A stretch of 64,000 nucleotides of DNA from Rhodothermus marinus (GCF_009936275.1 NZ_AP019797.1:549501-613500); one strand, 5' to 3'; positions 45,833-55,507 are shown, counted from the stretch's first letter. The notes: generated by a model from the sequence alone, not told the origin. Translations and numbers: made by a program.

Positions 45833-47125
45833 TCAGCGAATCCGAATCAACAGGTGTTCCCGGTGGTAGGGCCCCTGCGTGAGGCGTACCAGGTAAACGC
45901 CAGCCGGCACCGGATGTCCCGCCGCATCGGTGCCGTTCCAGGAAAGCACGTGGCGGCCGGGCGGTAGCGGCCGATCCAGCAGCCGCGCGATCGGGCGTCC
46001 CAGCAGATCGTACACGACCAGCTGCACCGGGGCGTCGGGCCGTCGGGCACTGACGCTCAGCGTGAAAGTGACCTGTTCGCGGAAAGGATGGGGCGTGGGC
46101 GGTGCCAGACCGAAGTCGGCGGGCAGTGTCGGAGATTCACGAGGCGTCAGGATGGAAGCGGAGGCCGCTTCGGCCGAGTCCAGCGGATGGCCTTCGGGTT
46201 GATCCAGCCCCCCGAAGACAAAAACTGTGTCGTTGTACGAGGCGGCCGCAAAGCTGAAACGTGCCTGTTGCAGGCCGGGCAGGTCGCGGAATTCCGGGCT
46301 TCCTGAGTTAAACTGCAGGGCATAGACGTTTGCCAGCGGCGTGCCCCGGGCGCCGCCCAGTCCTCCGAGCAGAAGAATCTGATCACGATAGGTCAGCGCA
46401 GCTCCGGCCCACCACTCCTGCGGCAGCGCGATCGTCAGGGGGACCACCTCGTTGGTGGCCGGGCGATAGCGCTGGATCAGCGTGACCGGAATGTTGCTGC
46501 TGAGCCCGCCGATCACATAGACGTCCTCGCCCAGAAGCGCGGCGGCCGTGAATGCAACGGCCTGCGGCAGCCGGGCCACCGTCTCCCACCGGTCCTGTTG
46601 CGGGTCATACACTTCGATCGTACTGAGCGGCGTCGGCTGTCGATTCAGTCGATCGTTGAAAAATTGCGCTTCGCGCGACAGCCCCCCGATCGCGTAAATC
46701 TGACCTTTGAACACGACGGCCGCCAGTCCGTAGCGGGCTTCTTCAAGAGAGGCCACTTCTTTCCAGCCACTTTCCGGATCAAAGACGAGCACGTCGTCGG
46801 TTGCCTCAGCATGGGCCAACGTGTCGCCTTCCAGCCCACCGATCAGGTAGAGGCGGTCTTCCAGCACGACGGCGGCAGCATACGCGCGGGGCTCGTCCAG
46901 CTGGGGCACCTCATAGATCCAGACGCCGCGTGCCGGGTCGTAGACTTCGACGGTAGTCAGGAGGGCATCGTTTTCACCGATGCCGCCGATGACGTAGAGG
47001 TAGCCGTCCAGCTCGGCAGCGGCGGCCGCATAACGTGGCGTGGGCATGGGGGGCAGTTCGTGCCAGACCTGCGCGTGCAGCGGCAGGGCAATCAGCAGCA
47101 GACTGCAGAGCGTTAGCAGACGCAT
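45833..47125 (-). CDS. Secreted Kelch-repeat protein with a C-terminal sorting-like domain
   Basis: The start was moved to MRLLTLCSLLLIALPLHAQ, a clear signal peptide; upstream codons look non-coding. The 430-aa product has about six Kelch blades (LDGYLYVIGGIGEN, LEDRLYLIGGLEGD, FKGQIYAIGGL, LGEDVYVIGGLSSN, YRDQILLLGGLGG, YNDTVFVFGGLD). The last 90 residues form a FlgD-like/type A sorting domain (VQLVVYDLLGRPIARLL, then PAGVYLVRL), consistent with type IX secretion. Binding partner is unknown. The 107-bp gap upstream separates it from the kinase gene. Confidence 0.88.
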   Translation of the reverse strand: MRLLTLCSLLLIALPLHAQVWHELPPMPTPRYAAAAAELDGYLYVIGGIGENDALLTTVEVYDPARGVWIYEVPQLDEPRAYAAAVVLEDRLYLIGGLEGDTLAHAEATDDVLVFDPESGWKEVASLEEARYGLAAVVFKGQIYAIGGLSREAQFFNDRLNRQPTPLSTIEVYDPQQDRWETVARLPQAVAFTAAALLGEDVYVIGGLSSNIPVTLIQRYRPATNEVVPLTIALPQEWWAGAALTYRDQILLLGGLGGARGTPLANVYALQFNSGSPEFRDLPGLQQARFSFAAASYNDTVFVFGGLDQPEGHPLDSAEAASASILTPRESPTLPADFGLAPPTPHPFREQVTFTLSVSARRPDAPVQLVVYDLLGRPIARLLDRPLPPGRHVLSWNGTDAAGHPVPAGVYLVRLTQGPYHREHLLIRIR

Positions 47126-47232
47126 GACGCAGAGGTTTCCTGTGCAGCCCGGTAACGGCGGCTGCGCAGGCTTTGCACGACGGTTGCGACAATTTTTTAG
47201 CAGATCCAGCATGTAAATGTTTGGTCAAACAA

Positions 47233-48945
47233 TTAGCGTTCCGGTTGTCGTCGCCGCAGCAGATCGATTCGGAGCGTCTGTTCTGTGCCGGCCTGAAGCT
47301 GGATCAGTGTGTCGCGGGTGCCCAGCTCCGGATGCACCAGCCGGAGGCGGTGCAGGCCCGGTGCCAGAATGAATGGTCGCTGCTGAGGCGGGACGACATC
47401 GTAGTAGCGGTTGTCGATGTACACATGGGCCCACGGATGAACCTCCAGCCACAGACGGGCTACTTGCATCCACAGCGAAACGGCCACCAGGGTGTCCTGG
47501 CCGGGGCGGAGCGTCAGCGTCAGCCGGTAGGGGGGGAATTCCGGATTGCGCACATGCAGCGTGTAGCTTCCGGGAAGCAGCGTCAGCGGAGCATCCAGCG
47601 GGGTGGTGCCCAGCGAGTCGAGGCCGTCCGGGCGTTCCAGCAACACATAGGCCCAGGGCGTGACTTCCAGCCGGAGCCGGGCCGGGCGAGGAGGCGTCCG
47701 GGACGGAGGAGCTGCGACCGAGGCCGAAGCGTGGGATGCACCTGCGGGCGTTTGGGTGAATTCAGATGATCGATCCGTGGTCGAGTTGAGAGCAGGCCGG
47801 GAGTGGGGGACGGTTGTGTCCGTCGCCGGGTGCGATTCGGCATCCGGTGTTGGTTGCTCCGGCGTTGTAGTCAGCGATTCGTCTTCCGGCGCAGTGCGGA
47901 CGGAAGCGGCCCGAGAGGAGGGCGCCGTACTTTCCCTTCTGACAGACAGGCGCTCCCAGAACAGAAACCCCAGCCCGAGCAGCAGGGCGACGGCAACGGC
48001 GGTGGCCGGCAACCACCGACGACGACGCCGCGCAGGAGGTGGAGCGGGCGGTTCGGGTTGCGCCGTCGGGACCGGAGTGCGCGGAAAGGCCGTTGGATCT
48101 TCCACATAGGCCGCCAGGTCTTCGGCCGTGGCGTGCAGTTCGGGCCGACGACGCAGTGCCGCCAGGTCCTGCAGCAGCGCGGCGGCATCGGGATAGCGCG
48201 TCTCCGGACGTTTGGCCAGCAGCCGGGCGCACAGGGCCACCACGTCGTCCGGCACGGCCGCCAGGTTGCGCAGGCGTGGAATGGGATCGTGATGCAGCAC
48301 CGCGTCGAAGATTTCACCGGGCGTCTCGCCTGGAAAAGCCGGGGTGCCCGTCAGCATTTCGAAGAGCGTGGCACCCAGGGCGAACAGGTCGGCGGCCGGC
48401 CCGGGCGCTTCGCCCAGCACCTGCTCGGGCGCCAGGTAGCCGGGCGTGCCGCGCACTTCGCCGTCGCCGCACGCAAGCAGCGAGGCCATGCCGAAGTCGG
48501 TCAATTTGACCTGGCCTTCGAGCGAGATCAGGATATTGGCAGGCTTGAGATCGCGGTGCAGCACGCCCTTCTCGTGGGCGGCCTTCAGGCCGCGGGCCAC
48601 CTCGGCCGCGATGTACAGTGCCAGCGCCGGGGGCAGCGGCCCATGCGCCAGCAGCTCGCGCAGCGAAACGCCCTCGACGAATTCCGTGGCGAAGTAGACG
48701 TGCGGCCCTTCGCGGCCGAAGGCATAGACGGCTACCACGTTCGGATGCTGAACGCGCGCCGCCAGCCGGGCTTCTTCCTCGAAGCGCTGCACGAAGGTCT
48801 CATCTTCGGCCAGTTCCGGTCGCAGAATTTTCAGCAGCACGAAGCGGTCCAGCGACGCCTGATAGGCTTTGTAGACGGTGGCCGTGGGGCCCGAGGCCAG
48901 CTCCGCAAAGGGCTGCAGGTCGCCTATGCGTTCTGGACGTCCCAT
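47233..48945 (-). CDS. Hanks-type Ser/Thr protein kinase with C-terminal PEGA-like repeats
   Basis: The 570-aa protein has a kinase domain (residues 10-270): LASGPTATVYKAY as an altered Gly loop, the VLLKILRP lysine, VLHRDLKPANIL with the catalytic D132, DFGMA, and GTPGYLAPEQ. A basic, Pro-rich linker and one membrane helix (about residues 312-332) lead to an extracytoplasmic tail with three repeats of the type RLRLEVTPWAYVLLERPD/ARLWLEVHPWAHVYID, which look like PEGA domains. It is thus a transmembrane receptor-type kinase. It overlaps the sigma-54 regulator gene by 22 bp, suggesting a joint signalling unit. Confidence 0.92.
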   Translation of the reverse strand: MGRPERIGDLQPFAELASGPTATVYKAYQASLDRFVLLKILRPELAEDETFVQRFEEEARLAARVQHPNVVAVYAFGREGPHVYFATEFVEGVSLRELLAHGPLPPALALYIAAEVARGLKAAHEKGVLHRDLKPANILISLEGQVKLTDFGMASLLACGDGEVRGTPGYLAPEQVLGEAPGPAADLFALGATLFEMLTGTPAFPGETPGEIFDAVLHHDPIPRLRNLAAVPDDVVALCARLLAKRPETRYPDAAALLQDLAALRRRPELHATAEDLAAYVEDPTAFPRTPVPTAQPEPPAPPPARRRRRWLPATAVAVALLLGLGFLFWERLSVRRESTAPSSRAASVRTAPEDESLTTTPEQPTPDAESHPATDTTVPHSRPALNSTTDRSSEFTQTPAGASHASASVAAPPSRTPPRPARLRLEVTPWAYVLLERPDGLDSLGTTPLDAPLTLLPGSYTLHVRNPEFPPYRLTLTLRPGQDTLVAVSLWMQVARLWLEVHPWAHVYIDNRYYDVVPPQQRPFILAPGLHRLRLVHPELGTRDTLIQLQAGTEQTLRIDLLRRRQPER

Positions 48946-50411
48946 TCCTTCAGCTTGTAGTGCAGCCAGCGACGCGATACGCCCAGCACGCGCGCCGTTT
49001 CCGAAATGTTGCCGCCGTGCCGTTTCAGCGTGTGCAGCACCACGCGACGCTCGACTTCCTTCAGCGGCAGGTCGGGCTCGAAGGGATCGGCCCCGTCCGT
49101 GTCGGGCAGGCGCAGGTCTTCCGGCGTGATCAGCTCGCCCCGCGCCAGCACGACGGCCCGCTCGATCGTGTTTTCCAGCTCGCGGACGTTGCCCGGCCAG
49201 TGATAGCGTTCCAGCAGCTCCAGCGCCTCCGGCGTGAAGCCCTTGATGTGCGCGCGTTTTTTGACAGCGTATTTGTCCAGAAAGTGATGGGCCAGCAGCG
49301 GGATGTCGCCGCGCCGATGCCGCAGCGGCGGTACCGTGATCTGAATCGTATTGAGGCGGTAGTAAAGGTCTTCGCGGAATTTGCCCTGCTGGACCAGTTC
49401 GCGCAGCGGCTTGTTCGTGGCCGAGATGACCCGGACGTCCACCTTGCGCACCTGGGTGTCGCCCACGCGTCGGATCTCGCCTTCCTGCAGCACGCGCAGC
49501 AGGGCCGTCTGCATGCGCGGGCTCAGGTCACCCACTTCATCCAGGAAGACCGTGCCGCCGTCGGCCACTTCGAAAAGGCCTTTTTTGTCGGACAGGGCTC
49601 CGGTGAAGGCGCCTTTTTTGTGGCCGAAGAGTTCGCTTTCCAGCAGCTCGTCGGGCAGCGAGCCGCAGAAGACCACCACGAACGGTTTATCCTTGCGCTC
49701 GCTGTTGTAGTGGATGGCGCGGGCAATGAGTTCTTTGCCGGTGCCGCTTTCGCCTTCGATGAGCACGGTGGCGTCGGTATCGAGCACGCGGGCCATGGTG
49801 TCGAATACCTCACGCATGGCCGGGCTCTGGCCGACGATTTCGTCGAAGCCGTGCAGGCGCTGGATTTCGCTGCGCAGCCGTCGGTTTTCTTCGCGCAGGG
49901 CCTGGTAGAGCTGAGCGTTTTCGATGGCGATGGCCGCCTGGTGGGCGAAGGCTTCCAGAAACGGCAGGTTGTCGCGGGTGAAGCGACCACGCTGGGAGAG
50001 GCTGTCGAGGTAGATGGCGCCGATCAGTCGCTCCTTGATGCGCAGCGGCACGCAGGCGATCGACTGAATGCGTTGCAGGACGATGCTTTCGGCCTTCCCG
50101 TAGCGTTCGTCCTGCTGCGCTTCATAGACGAGCACGGGCTCGCCCTGGCGCAGGACTTCGCGCACGACGCTGGTCGAAATCCGGACCAGTTCGCCCAGTT
50201 GCTGCTCGGTAAAATTGCGCTGGCTCCGGATGGCGAACCCTTCGGGGTGCTGGGGCGCCTTCAGCAGAATGAAGCCGCGCTCGGCTTCGAGTGTCTCCAT
50301 GGCGATCTCCAGCACCTTTTCCAGCACGGCCTCCGGATCCCGGAGCGTGTTGATCGTCTGGGCGATTTCTACCAGCGCATCCAGCGACGTCCGCGGGGGC
50401 GAAACACTCAT
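48924..50411 (-). CDS. Sigma-54-dependent transcriptional activator with a GAF domain
   Basis: The 495-aa regulator has a GAF sensor (about residues 20-170), an AAA+ domain with the Walker A GESGTGKE near residue 220, the sigma-54 loop GAFTGA, and VFLDEVGDLSP as Walker B, followed by a Fis-type helix-turn-helix (NISETARVLGVSRRWLHYKL). It activates RpoN-dependent promoters. There is no receiver domain; input may be a small ligand or phosphorylation by the overlapping kinase, which is inference. Confidence 0.95.
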   Translation of the reverse strand: MSVSPPRTSLDALVEIAQTINTLRDPEAVLEKVLEIAMETLEAERGFILLKAPQHPEGFAIRSQRNFTEQQLGELVRISTSVVREVLRQGEPVLVYEAQQDERYGKAESIVLQRIQSIACVPLRIKERLIGAIYLDSLSQRGRFTRDNLPFLEAFAHQAAIAIENAQLYQALREENRRLRSEIQRLHGFDEIVGQSPAMREVFDTMARVLDTDATVLIEGESGTGKELIARAIHYNSERKDKPFVVVFCGSLPDELLESELFGHKKGAFTGALSDKKGLFEVADGGTVFLDEVGDLSPRMQTALLRVLQEGEIRRVGDTQVRKVDVRVISATNKPLRELVQQGKFREDLYYRLNTIQITVPPLRHRRGDIPLLAHHFLDKYAVKKRAHIKGFTPEALELLERYHWPGNVRELENTIERAVVLARGELITPEDLRLPDTDGADPFEPDLPLKEVERRVVLHTLKRHGGNISETARVLGVSRRWLHYKLKEWDVQNA

Positions 50412-51427
50412 GGCACCTGAAATCCTGCTTCTTTGGAGCGACTGCGGTTACCGAAAATATCGACCACAGAAACCGTCCAGTAATATACGCCGGGCATCAG
50501 CGGTTGCGGCACGCGTACCGAATCGCGCGTCGAAGCCAGTCCTTCGAGCGTCAGGATCGGGATGTCCAGATCGGCTTCGCGCCGCACCAGGTCGATGCGG
50601 TAGGTGAAGGTGAAGGGCAGACTCATCGGCTCCCAGCGTAGCACGGGGCGAGTGGTGTCGACGGCGGCCAGTCCGCGCGGATCGAGCGCGACGGGCACGG
50701 CCTCGATCACACGGGCGAGCTGGAAGGCCGGGGTGTAGACCGTGTCGCCCGTGCGGTCGCGGGCGCCCAGGTACAGTGCGTAGCCCAGCAGGTTGTGCAG
50801 CGAGCCGCCTGGCAGCTCCTGCTGAAGCAATGCTTTGAAAAAGCGACCGGCCGGCTGCGTGGCCTCGAGCGTGTCGGCAAAGCCCAGCGCGGGAATCTTC
50901 AGCCACACGCGCACGACGTCGCGCACGTCGTCGGGGTCGGTGACGGTGGCTTCGACTTCGAGGCGGTACAGGTCGGTGGCCGGCCACCAGCGGCTGATAT
51001 GTACGGTGACGGCCGTGTAGTCGGTGAAGCGGGGCAGGGCGTTCATGCGGACGGTGACCGATTGGGTCTGGCCGGCCGCGATCGAGACGGCGAGCGTGTC
51101 CTGCAGCGCCCGGAAACCCGTGGCCTGTGCCACCAGGCGGTAGTCGCCGGATGGCAGTTCGTCGAAGGCGAAGCGTCCGTTCGGACCGGTGTAGGCCAGG
51201 CGCCCGCCCTGCAGCGAGTCGGCGGCGGGCAACAGGCGCACGGCTACGCCCGCCAGCGGCGGGTAGGGCGGATACAGCCGGGTAACCACCCCTTCCAGGC
51301 GTCCCAGCGGCTCGTAGCGATCCGACCGTGGATCCAGCGGATTGTCCCGGGGCAGATCACCCAGGCAGCCAGCCCACAGCAGCGGACCGAGCAGCACGAT
51401 CAGCCAGCGTTTCCAGAGCCCCGACAT
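50408..51427 (-). CDS. Lipoprotein with a carboxypeptidase-regulatory-like domain
   Basis: Start set at MSGLWKRWLIVLLG; the lipobox is LWAGC. The 339-aa protein has a short NPLDPRSD motif after the Cys, then a transthyretin-like CarboxypepD_reg fold (LEGVVTRLYPP, YTGPNGRFAFDELPSGDYRL), and a C-terminal fibronectin-like part ending VYYWTVSVVDIFGNRSRS. The NPLDP start is common in lipoproteins of this phylum. Its 3' end overlaps the sigma-54 regulator by 4 bp. No function is known. Confidence 0.75.
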   Translation of the reverse strand: MSGLWKRWLIVLLGPLLWAGCLGDLPRDNPLDPRSDRYEPLGRLEGVVTRLYPPYPPLAGVAVRLLPAADSLQGGRLAYTGPNGRFAFDELPSGDYRLVAQATGFRALQDTLAVSIAAGQTQSVTVRMNALPRFTDYTAVTVHISRWWPATDLYRLEVEATVTDPDDVRDVVRVWLKIPALGFADTLEATQPAGRFFKALLQQELPGGSLHNLLGYALYLGARDRTGDTVYTPAFQLARVIEAVPVALDPRGLAAVDTTRPVLRWEPMSLPFTFTYRIDLVRREADLDIPILTLEGLASTRDSVRVPQPLMPGVYYWTVSVVDIFGNRSRSKEAGFQVP

Positions 51428-51431
51428 CGCT

Positions 51432-52052
51432 TCAGGACGTGCGCCCGACTTCACGCGTCAGGATACGAATCGGGCGGGGATAGGACAAGGGACCCAGCGG
51501 CGTTTCGATGAACGGCCGCGCTTCGAGGCTGACGCGCTTCGTGACCCCTTCGGTGCCGGCCAGCGCCAGGGCCAGCTCGACAAGATCCTGCAGGTTCTTT
51601 TCGAAGAAGTCCAGCAGGTCCAGTTCGAAATCCAGCGGGATTTCCTGCGGTTCGCCGGGCGGCAGTCGGTAGGTCTGGTCCAGCGTGCCGCTGAGCGTGG
51701 GATGGTCGTCCAGCAGCAGCGTCCATTCCAGCCGCTCCAGGCGGGCGGTTACCGGGTTGTCGGCCGGATTTTCGGCGATGAGGTGTAGCCGGAAGCGTAG
51801 CGGCAGGGTGCCCCGGGCCAGCGCCTGGCTTATTCGGAGCGTCTGCTCCAGCGTCAGGTCTTCGTAGCTGCGCACATGGTCCAGCTCGACGCCGGCCAGG
51901 TTGACGTCCGAGACGCGGTCGATGTAGAAATCGACCTGGCGCAGCGCCTGCCACGCGCGCAGCGTGCGGCATTGCCAGTTCAACACGACGACGGCCGCCA
52001 GGAGCGCGATCTTCAGGACCGTTTTGTATATTGGAGCACGTCGAATGGACAT
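51432..52052 (-). CDS. Putative lipoprotein of LEA-2-like type
   Basis: The 206-aa protein (MSIRRAPIYKTVLKIALLA) has an N-terminal hydrophobic segment ending at Cys (VVVLNWQC, a loose lipobox). The rest is beta-rich, with FYIDRVSDVNLAGVEL and LRFRLHLIAENPADNPVTA, resembling LEA type 2/water-stress proteins that occur as outer-membrane lipoproteins. It is 4 bp before the downstream lipoprotein gene in the same operon and divergent from the dehydrogenase-like gene, 18 bp away, so the two promoters must overlap the coding starts or lie within them. Confidence 0.7.
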   Translation of the reverse strand: MSIRRAPIYKTVLKIALLAAVVVLNWQCRTLRAWQALRQVDFYIDRVSDVNLAGVELDHVRSYEDLTLEQTLRISQALARGTLPLRFRLHLIAENPADNPVTARLERLEWTLLLDDHPTLSGTLDQTYRLPPGEPQEIPLDFELDLLDFFEKNLQDLVELALALAGTEGVTKRVSLEARPFIETPLGPLSYPRPIRILTREVGRTS

Positions 52053-52070
52053 AAGCCGAACGGTTTGGAA

Positions 52071-53363
52071 ATGAAAAGCAGTCGAAAGATCGTTGCGCAA
52101 TGGCTCCTGGTATTGCTGCTGGCCGGATGTAACGGCATAAACAGCCGGCCGGTTCAGCAGAGTCTGGCCTGCGACCCGGATAACGGCGGCATCACGCTCC
52201 CTGAAGGCTTCTGTGCGCTGGTGGTGGCCGACAACGTCGGCCGCGCCCGCCACATCGTGGTGCGCGACAACGGCGACATCTACGTGGCGCTGATGCGCCT
52301 GCAGAACGGCCACGGCATTGCCGCGCTGCGCGACACGAGCGGCGACGGCCGGGCCGACATTGTGGCCTACTTCGGGGACGTGCCCGGTACCGGGATCGAC
52401 ATCCGGGACGGCTACCTGTACTTTGCGCCCGATACGGCCCTGTTGCGTTATCGGCTTGTCGAGGGCGAGCTGCTCCCGCAGGAGCCGCCTGAACTGGTGG
52501 TGGGAGGATTGCCCGAACGCGGCCAGCACGCGGCCAAGACGTTCGCCTTCGACGAGGCCGGCTACGTGTACATCAACATCGGGGCGCCCTCGAACGCCTG
52601 TCAGTCGCGCGACCGTCAGCGGGGCGTGCCGGGCATGGATCCGTGTCCGCTGCTGGAGCGCTACGGGGGTATCTGGCGCTTCCGGACCGACGTGCTCGGT
52701 CAACGTCAGGACGACGGCCTGCGCTACGCCACAGGTATCCGCAACGCAGTGGCCATCGCCTGGAATCCGTTCGCCGACGCGCTCTACGTCGTGCAGCACG
52801 GCCGCGACCAGCTCGATACGCTCTGGCCCGAGTACTTCGACGCCGAGGACAACGCCAACCTCCCGGCCGAGGAGTTCTTCCGCGTGGACGAAGGGGACGA
52901 CTTTGGCTGGCCTTACTGCTACTACGATCCGATTCAGAACAAAAAGGTGCTGGCGCCCGAGTATGGTGGCGACGGCCAGACCGTCGGGCGCTGCGATCAG
53001 TTTGAAGATCCGATCGTGGCCTATCCGGCCCACTGGGCGCCCAACGACCTGATCTTCTACGACGGCACGCAGTTTCCCGAGCGCTATCGGGGCGGCGCCT
53101 TCATTGCCTTCCACGGCTCCTGGAACCGCGCGCCGCTCCCGCAGGCCGGCTACAACGTGGTCTTCCAGCCCATGAATGCGGACGGCACGCCGGCCGGCGA
53201 CTGGGAAGTGTTTGCCGACGGTTTTGCTGGTACCGACCAGATCCGGAGCACGGGCGACGCGAAGCACCGGCCGATGGGGCTGGCCGTAGGGCCCGACGGC
53301 TCGCTTTACATCTCCGATTCGGTCCGCGGCCGCATCTGGCGGGTGATCTATCGGGGAAGCTGA
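52071..53363 (+). CDS. Soluble aldose/sorbosone dehydrogenase-like beta-propeller lipoprotein
   Basis: The ATG at 52071 gives a lipoprotein signal (QWLLVLLLAGCNGINS). The 430-aa product matches the PQQ-dependent glucose/sorbosone dehydrogenase fold: ALVVADNVGRARHIVVRDNG, DGLRYATGIRNAVAIAWNP, VVQHGRDQLDTLWPE and HRPMGLAVGPDGSLYISDS. The substrate and the cofactor (PQQ or none) cannot be told. It overlaps the convergent histidine kinase gene by 16 bp. Confidence 0.85.
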   Translation: MKSSRKIVAQWLLVLLLAGCNGINSRPVQQSLACDPDNGGITLPEGFCALVVADNVGRARHIVVRDNGDIYVALMRLQNGHGIAALRDTSGDGRADIVAYFGDVPGTGIDIRDGYLYFAPDTALLRYRLVEGELLPQEPPELVVGGLPERGQHAAKTFAFDEAGYVYINIGAPSNACQSRDRQRGVPGMDPCPLLERYGGIWRFRTDVLGQRQDDGLRYATGIRNAVAIAWNPFADALYVVQHGRDQLDTLWPEYFDAEDNANLPAEEFFRVDEGDDFGWPYCYYDPIQNKKVLAPEYGGDGQTVGRCDQFEDPIVAYPAHWAPNDLIFYDGTQFPERYRGGAFIAFHGSWNRAPLPQAGYNVVFQPMNADGTPAGDWEVFADGFAGTDQIRSTGDAKHRPMGLAVGPDGSLYISDSVRGRIWRVIYRGS

Positions 53364-54817
53364 GCCATTGGTGTGGGTTCGGAAGCCGTTACCGACAGCG
53401 CAGGTAGCGCAATGCGCACCGTGGTGCCCTGACCGGGTTCTGAGGTGATCTCCAGCGTGCCCTGGTGTAGGGCTACAATGCGGGCTACAAGGGCCAGGCC
53501 CAGACCGTGCCCTTCGATGCCGGGGGCGGTCTGGGGGGCGCGGTAGAAGCGTTCGGTGACGTGTGGCAACGCCTCGTGGGGAATACCGATGCCGGTGTCG
53601 CGGACTTCGAAAAGTATGTGGTTGCCCGTGGCGCGCACTACTACGTCAATCTGTCCTTGCGGGGTATACTTGACGGCGTTGTCCAGCACGTTTCGGACAA
53701 CCTCCTGCAGAAGGGTTTCGACGCCATAAAGCCGGGCGTCTGGTGCCAGCGATGCCGTCAGCGTAACACCGCGGGTGCGGGCGCGCGTTGCAAAAAGCTC
53801 CTGTTCGCGGGCGGCCAGCTCGGAGAAGTCCACCGGGGCAAATGGAAAGGCCGCCTCAGGCTGGTCCAGACGACTCAGCAGCAGCAGGTGCTGGACCAGT
53901 CTCGTCATCTGCTCGGTCTGATCGAGGATCTGGCGCAGGGTGGTGCGGTAGCTATCCGTCGAGCGTGGGCGTCGCAGGGCCAGCTCCGCCTGACCGTGGA
54001 GGATGGCCAGTGGCGTTTTCAGCTCGTGGGCTGCGTTGGCCGTAAAGCGCCGGAGTTCATCGAAAGCCCGGTGCAGACGATGGAGCAGCGCGTTCAGCGT
54101 GGCCAGCAGCTGGGCGGTCTCCCGGTCCAGCGGAGACGTCAGGCGGATGGGTTCGTGGAGGCTTTCAGGCGAAAGGGCGGCCGTCGCCCGGGTCAGTTCG
54201 TGCAAAGGCCGCAGCACGCGTCGGCCACTGACGGCCAGCAGCGTCAGAATCAATCCCGAAAGCAGCACCCAGCTTACAAAAAGGCCAAGGGCAAGCTGAC
54301 GATAAAGCGCCACAAAGCCGGGTTCGAAGCGGGCCAGTTGGATAGCGCCCAGATAGCGTCCGGCTGGATCGTGTAAGGGAAACACCAGATAATAGAGGCG
54401 ATATTCGCCCACCTGGAACGTCTGGAGTGGCTTCCAGAACGGTTCCTGCTGCACCGGGGCGTGCAGGAGCACTTCGGGATAGCGGTCCGAAAGGAGTCGT
54501 ATGTTGGTCGACTGGCGGATCAGGTGTCCTCTGGCATCGAAGACCTGCAGAAAATAAGGATCCACGTGCCGTTCCAGCAGCCGATGGTGCGGTTCGTCCC
54601 AGTAATAGGCGTCGACGTCCAGATGGTCGTCGCGGACAATGCGGCTGGCGACCAGTTGGATTTCGTTGCGTAGCGGGAGCCGTGCCAGTTCGTTGATCCA
54701 CCCGTAGGCCGCCAGCCAGGCCAGCAGACCCAGCAGGGCCAGAGCGGCGATCAGGGTACCACCGCTCTGCACAAGCAGCCTGTTCAGAAAGGATGGATGG
54801 CGGGAAGATGGAGGCAT
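53348..54817 (-). CDS. Sensor histidine kinase (CusS/CopS-like)
   Basis: The 489-aa sensor has two membrane helices (about residues 20-40 and 175-200) around a periplasmic loop of about 130 residues, a HAMP segment, the HisKA site H264 in NAAHELKTPLA, and the ATPase boxes VLDNAVKYTP, DTGIGIP and GHGLGLALV. The loop has several His (DEPHHRLLERHVDPYF) that could bind metal. It lies 3 bp after the response regulator. Divergent orientation to the second RND operon suggests metal sensing. Confidence 0.93.
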   Translation of the reverse strand: MPPSSRHPSFLNRLLVQSGGTLIAALALLGLLAWLAAYGWINELARLPLRNEIQLVASRIVRDDHLDVDAYYWDEPHHRLLERHVDPYFLQVFDARGHLIRQSTNIRLLSDRYPEVLLHAPVQQEPFWKPLQTFQVGEYRLYYLVFPLHDPAGRYLGAIQLARFEPGFVALYRQLALGLFVSWVLLSGLILTLLAVSGRRVLRPLHELTRATAALSPESLHEPIRLTSPLDRETAQLLATLNALLHRLHRAFDELRRFTANAAHELKTPLAILHGQAELALRRPRSTDSYRTTLRQILDQTEQMTRLVQHLLLLSRLDQPEAAFPFAPVDFSELAAREQELFATRARTRGVTLTASLAPDARLYGVETLLQEVVRNVLDNAVKYTPQGQIDVVVRATGNHILFEVRDTGIGIPHEALPHVTERFYRAPQTAPGIEGHGLGLALVARIVALHQGTLEITSEPGQGTTVRIALPALSVTASEPTPMAQLPR

Positions 54818-54820
54818 GGT

Positions 54821-55507
54821 TCACCCTTCGGCCGGTTCATAGCGGTAACCGACGCCCCGGACCGTTGCAATGTAGCCCGGGCAGCCTGCTTCCTGCAATT
54901 TGCGGCGCAGGTAGCTGATATACACTTCGAGCAGGCTGGTGCCGTGGTCGAAGTCGTGGCCCCACACTTCGCGGTAGATCTGCAGCCGCGAAATCGCCCG
55001 ACGGGGGTGTTGCATCAGGTAGGCCAGCAGATCGAATTCGCGCGGCGTAAGGGAAAGCGGGCGTTCGCCACAGGTAGCGGTGCGGGCGTTCAGGTCGAGC
55101 GTGAGCGGACCGTCGCGTAGCAGGTGGCGGGTGGGCTGGCGCTTGCTTCGGCGCAGCAGGGCTTCGATCCGGGCCAGCAGTTCTTCGAAGGCGAACGGTT
55201 TGGACAGATAGTCGTCGGCACCGGCCCGTAGCCCGCGCACGCGATTTTCGACATCGTCGAGGGCCGTCAGCATCAGAACAGGTAGATCCGGCCAGCGCTG
55301 GCGTACCTGGCGGCACACTTCTACGCCATCCATGCCCGGCAGCCGCACGTCCAGCACCAGCAAGGCCGGCTCCAGATGCTCCAGTCGCGCCAGCGCTTCT
55401 TCGCCGGTGAGTACCCACTCGACCGTGTACCCTTCTTCTTCCAGCCCCTGACGCAACAGGGCCGCCATGGCGATCTCGTCTTCCACCAGTAAAATCGGAC
55501 GAGGCAT
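54821..55507 (-). CDS. OmpR-family response regulator (CusR/CopR-like)
   Basis: Start chosen at MPRPILLVEDE. The 228-aa protein has a receiver domain with the phosphoacceptor D53 (LLVLDVRLPGMDG) and a winged-helix output domain (LTPREFDLLAYLMQHPRRAIS, VEVYISYLRRKL-like end). OmpR regulators bind direct repeats about 11 bp apart, and TTAAG-N6-TTAAG boxes of that layout lie just upstream of the divergent efflux operon and in front of both multicopper oxidases. It is therefore the best candidate to control these genes. Confidence 0.94.
   Translation of the reverse strand: MPRPILLVEDEIAMAALLRQGLEEEGYTVEWVLTGEEALARLEHLEPALLVLDVRLPGMDGVEVCRQVRQRWPDLPVLMLTALDDVENRVRGLRAGADDYLSKPFAFEELLARIEALLRRSKRQPTRHLLRDGPLTLDLNARTATCGERPLSLTPREFDLLAYLMQHPRRAISRLQIYREVWGHDFDHGTSLLEVYISYLRRKLQEAGCPGYIATVRGVGYRYEPAEG

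Noticed and set aside
51876-52070. Upstream extension of the dehydrogenase-like gene
   Set aside because: The 65 extra codons overlap the divergent lipoprotein gene and would bury the clear lipoprotein signal at 52071.
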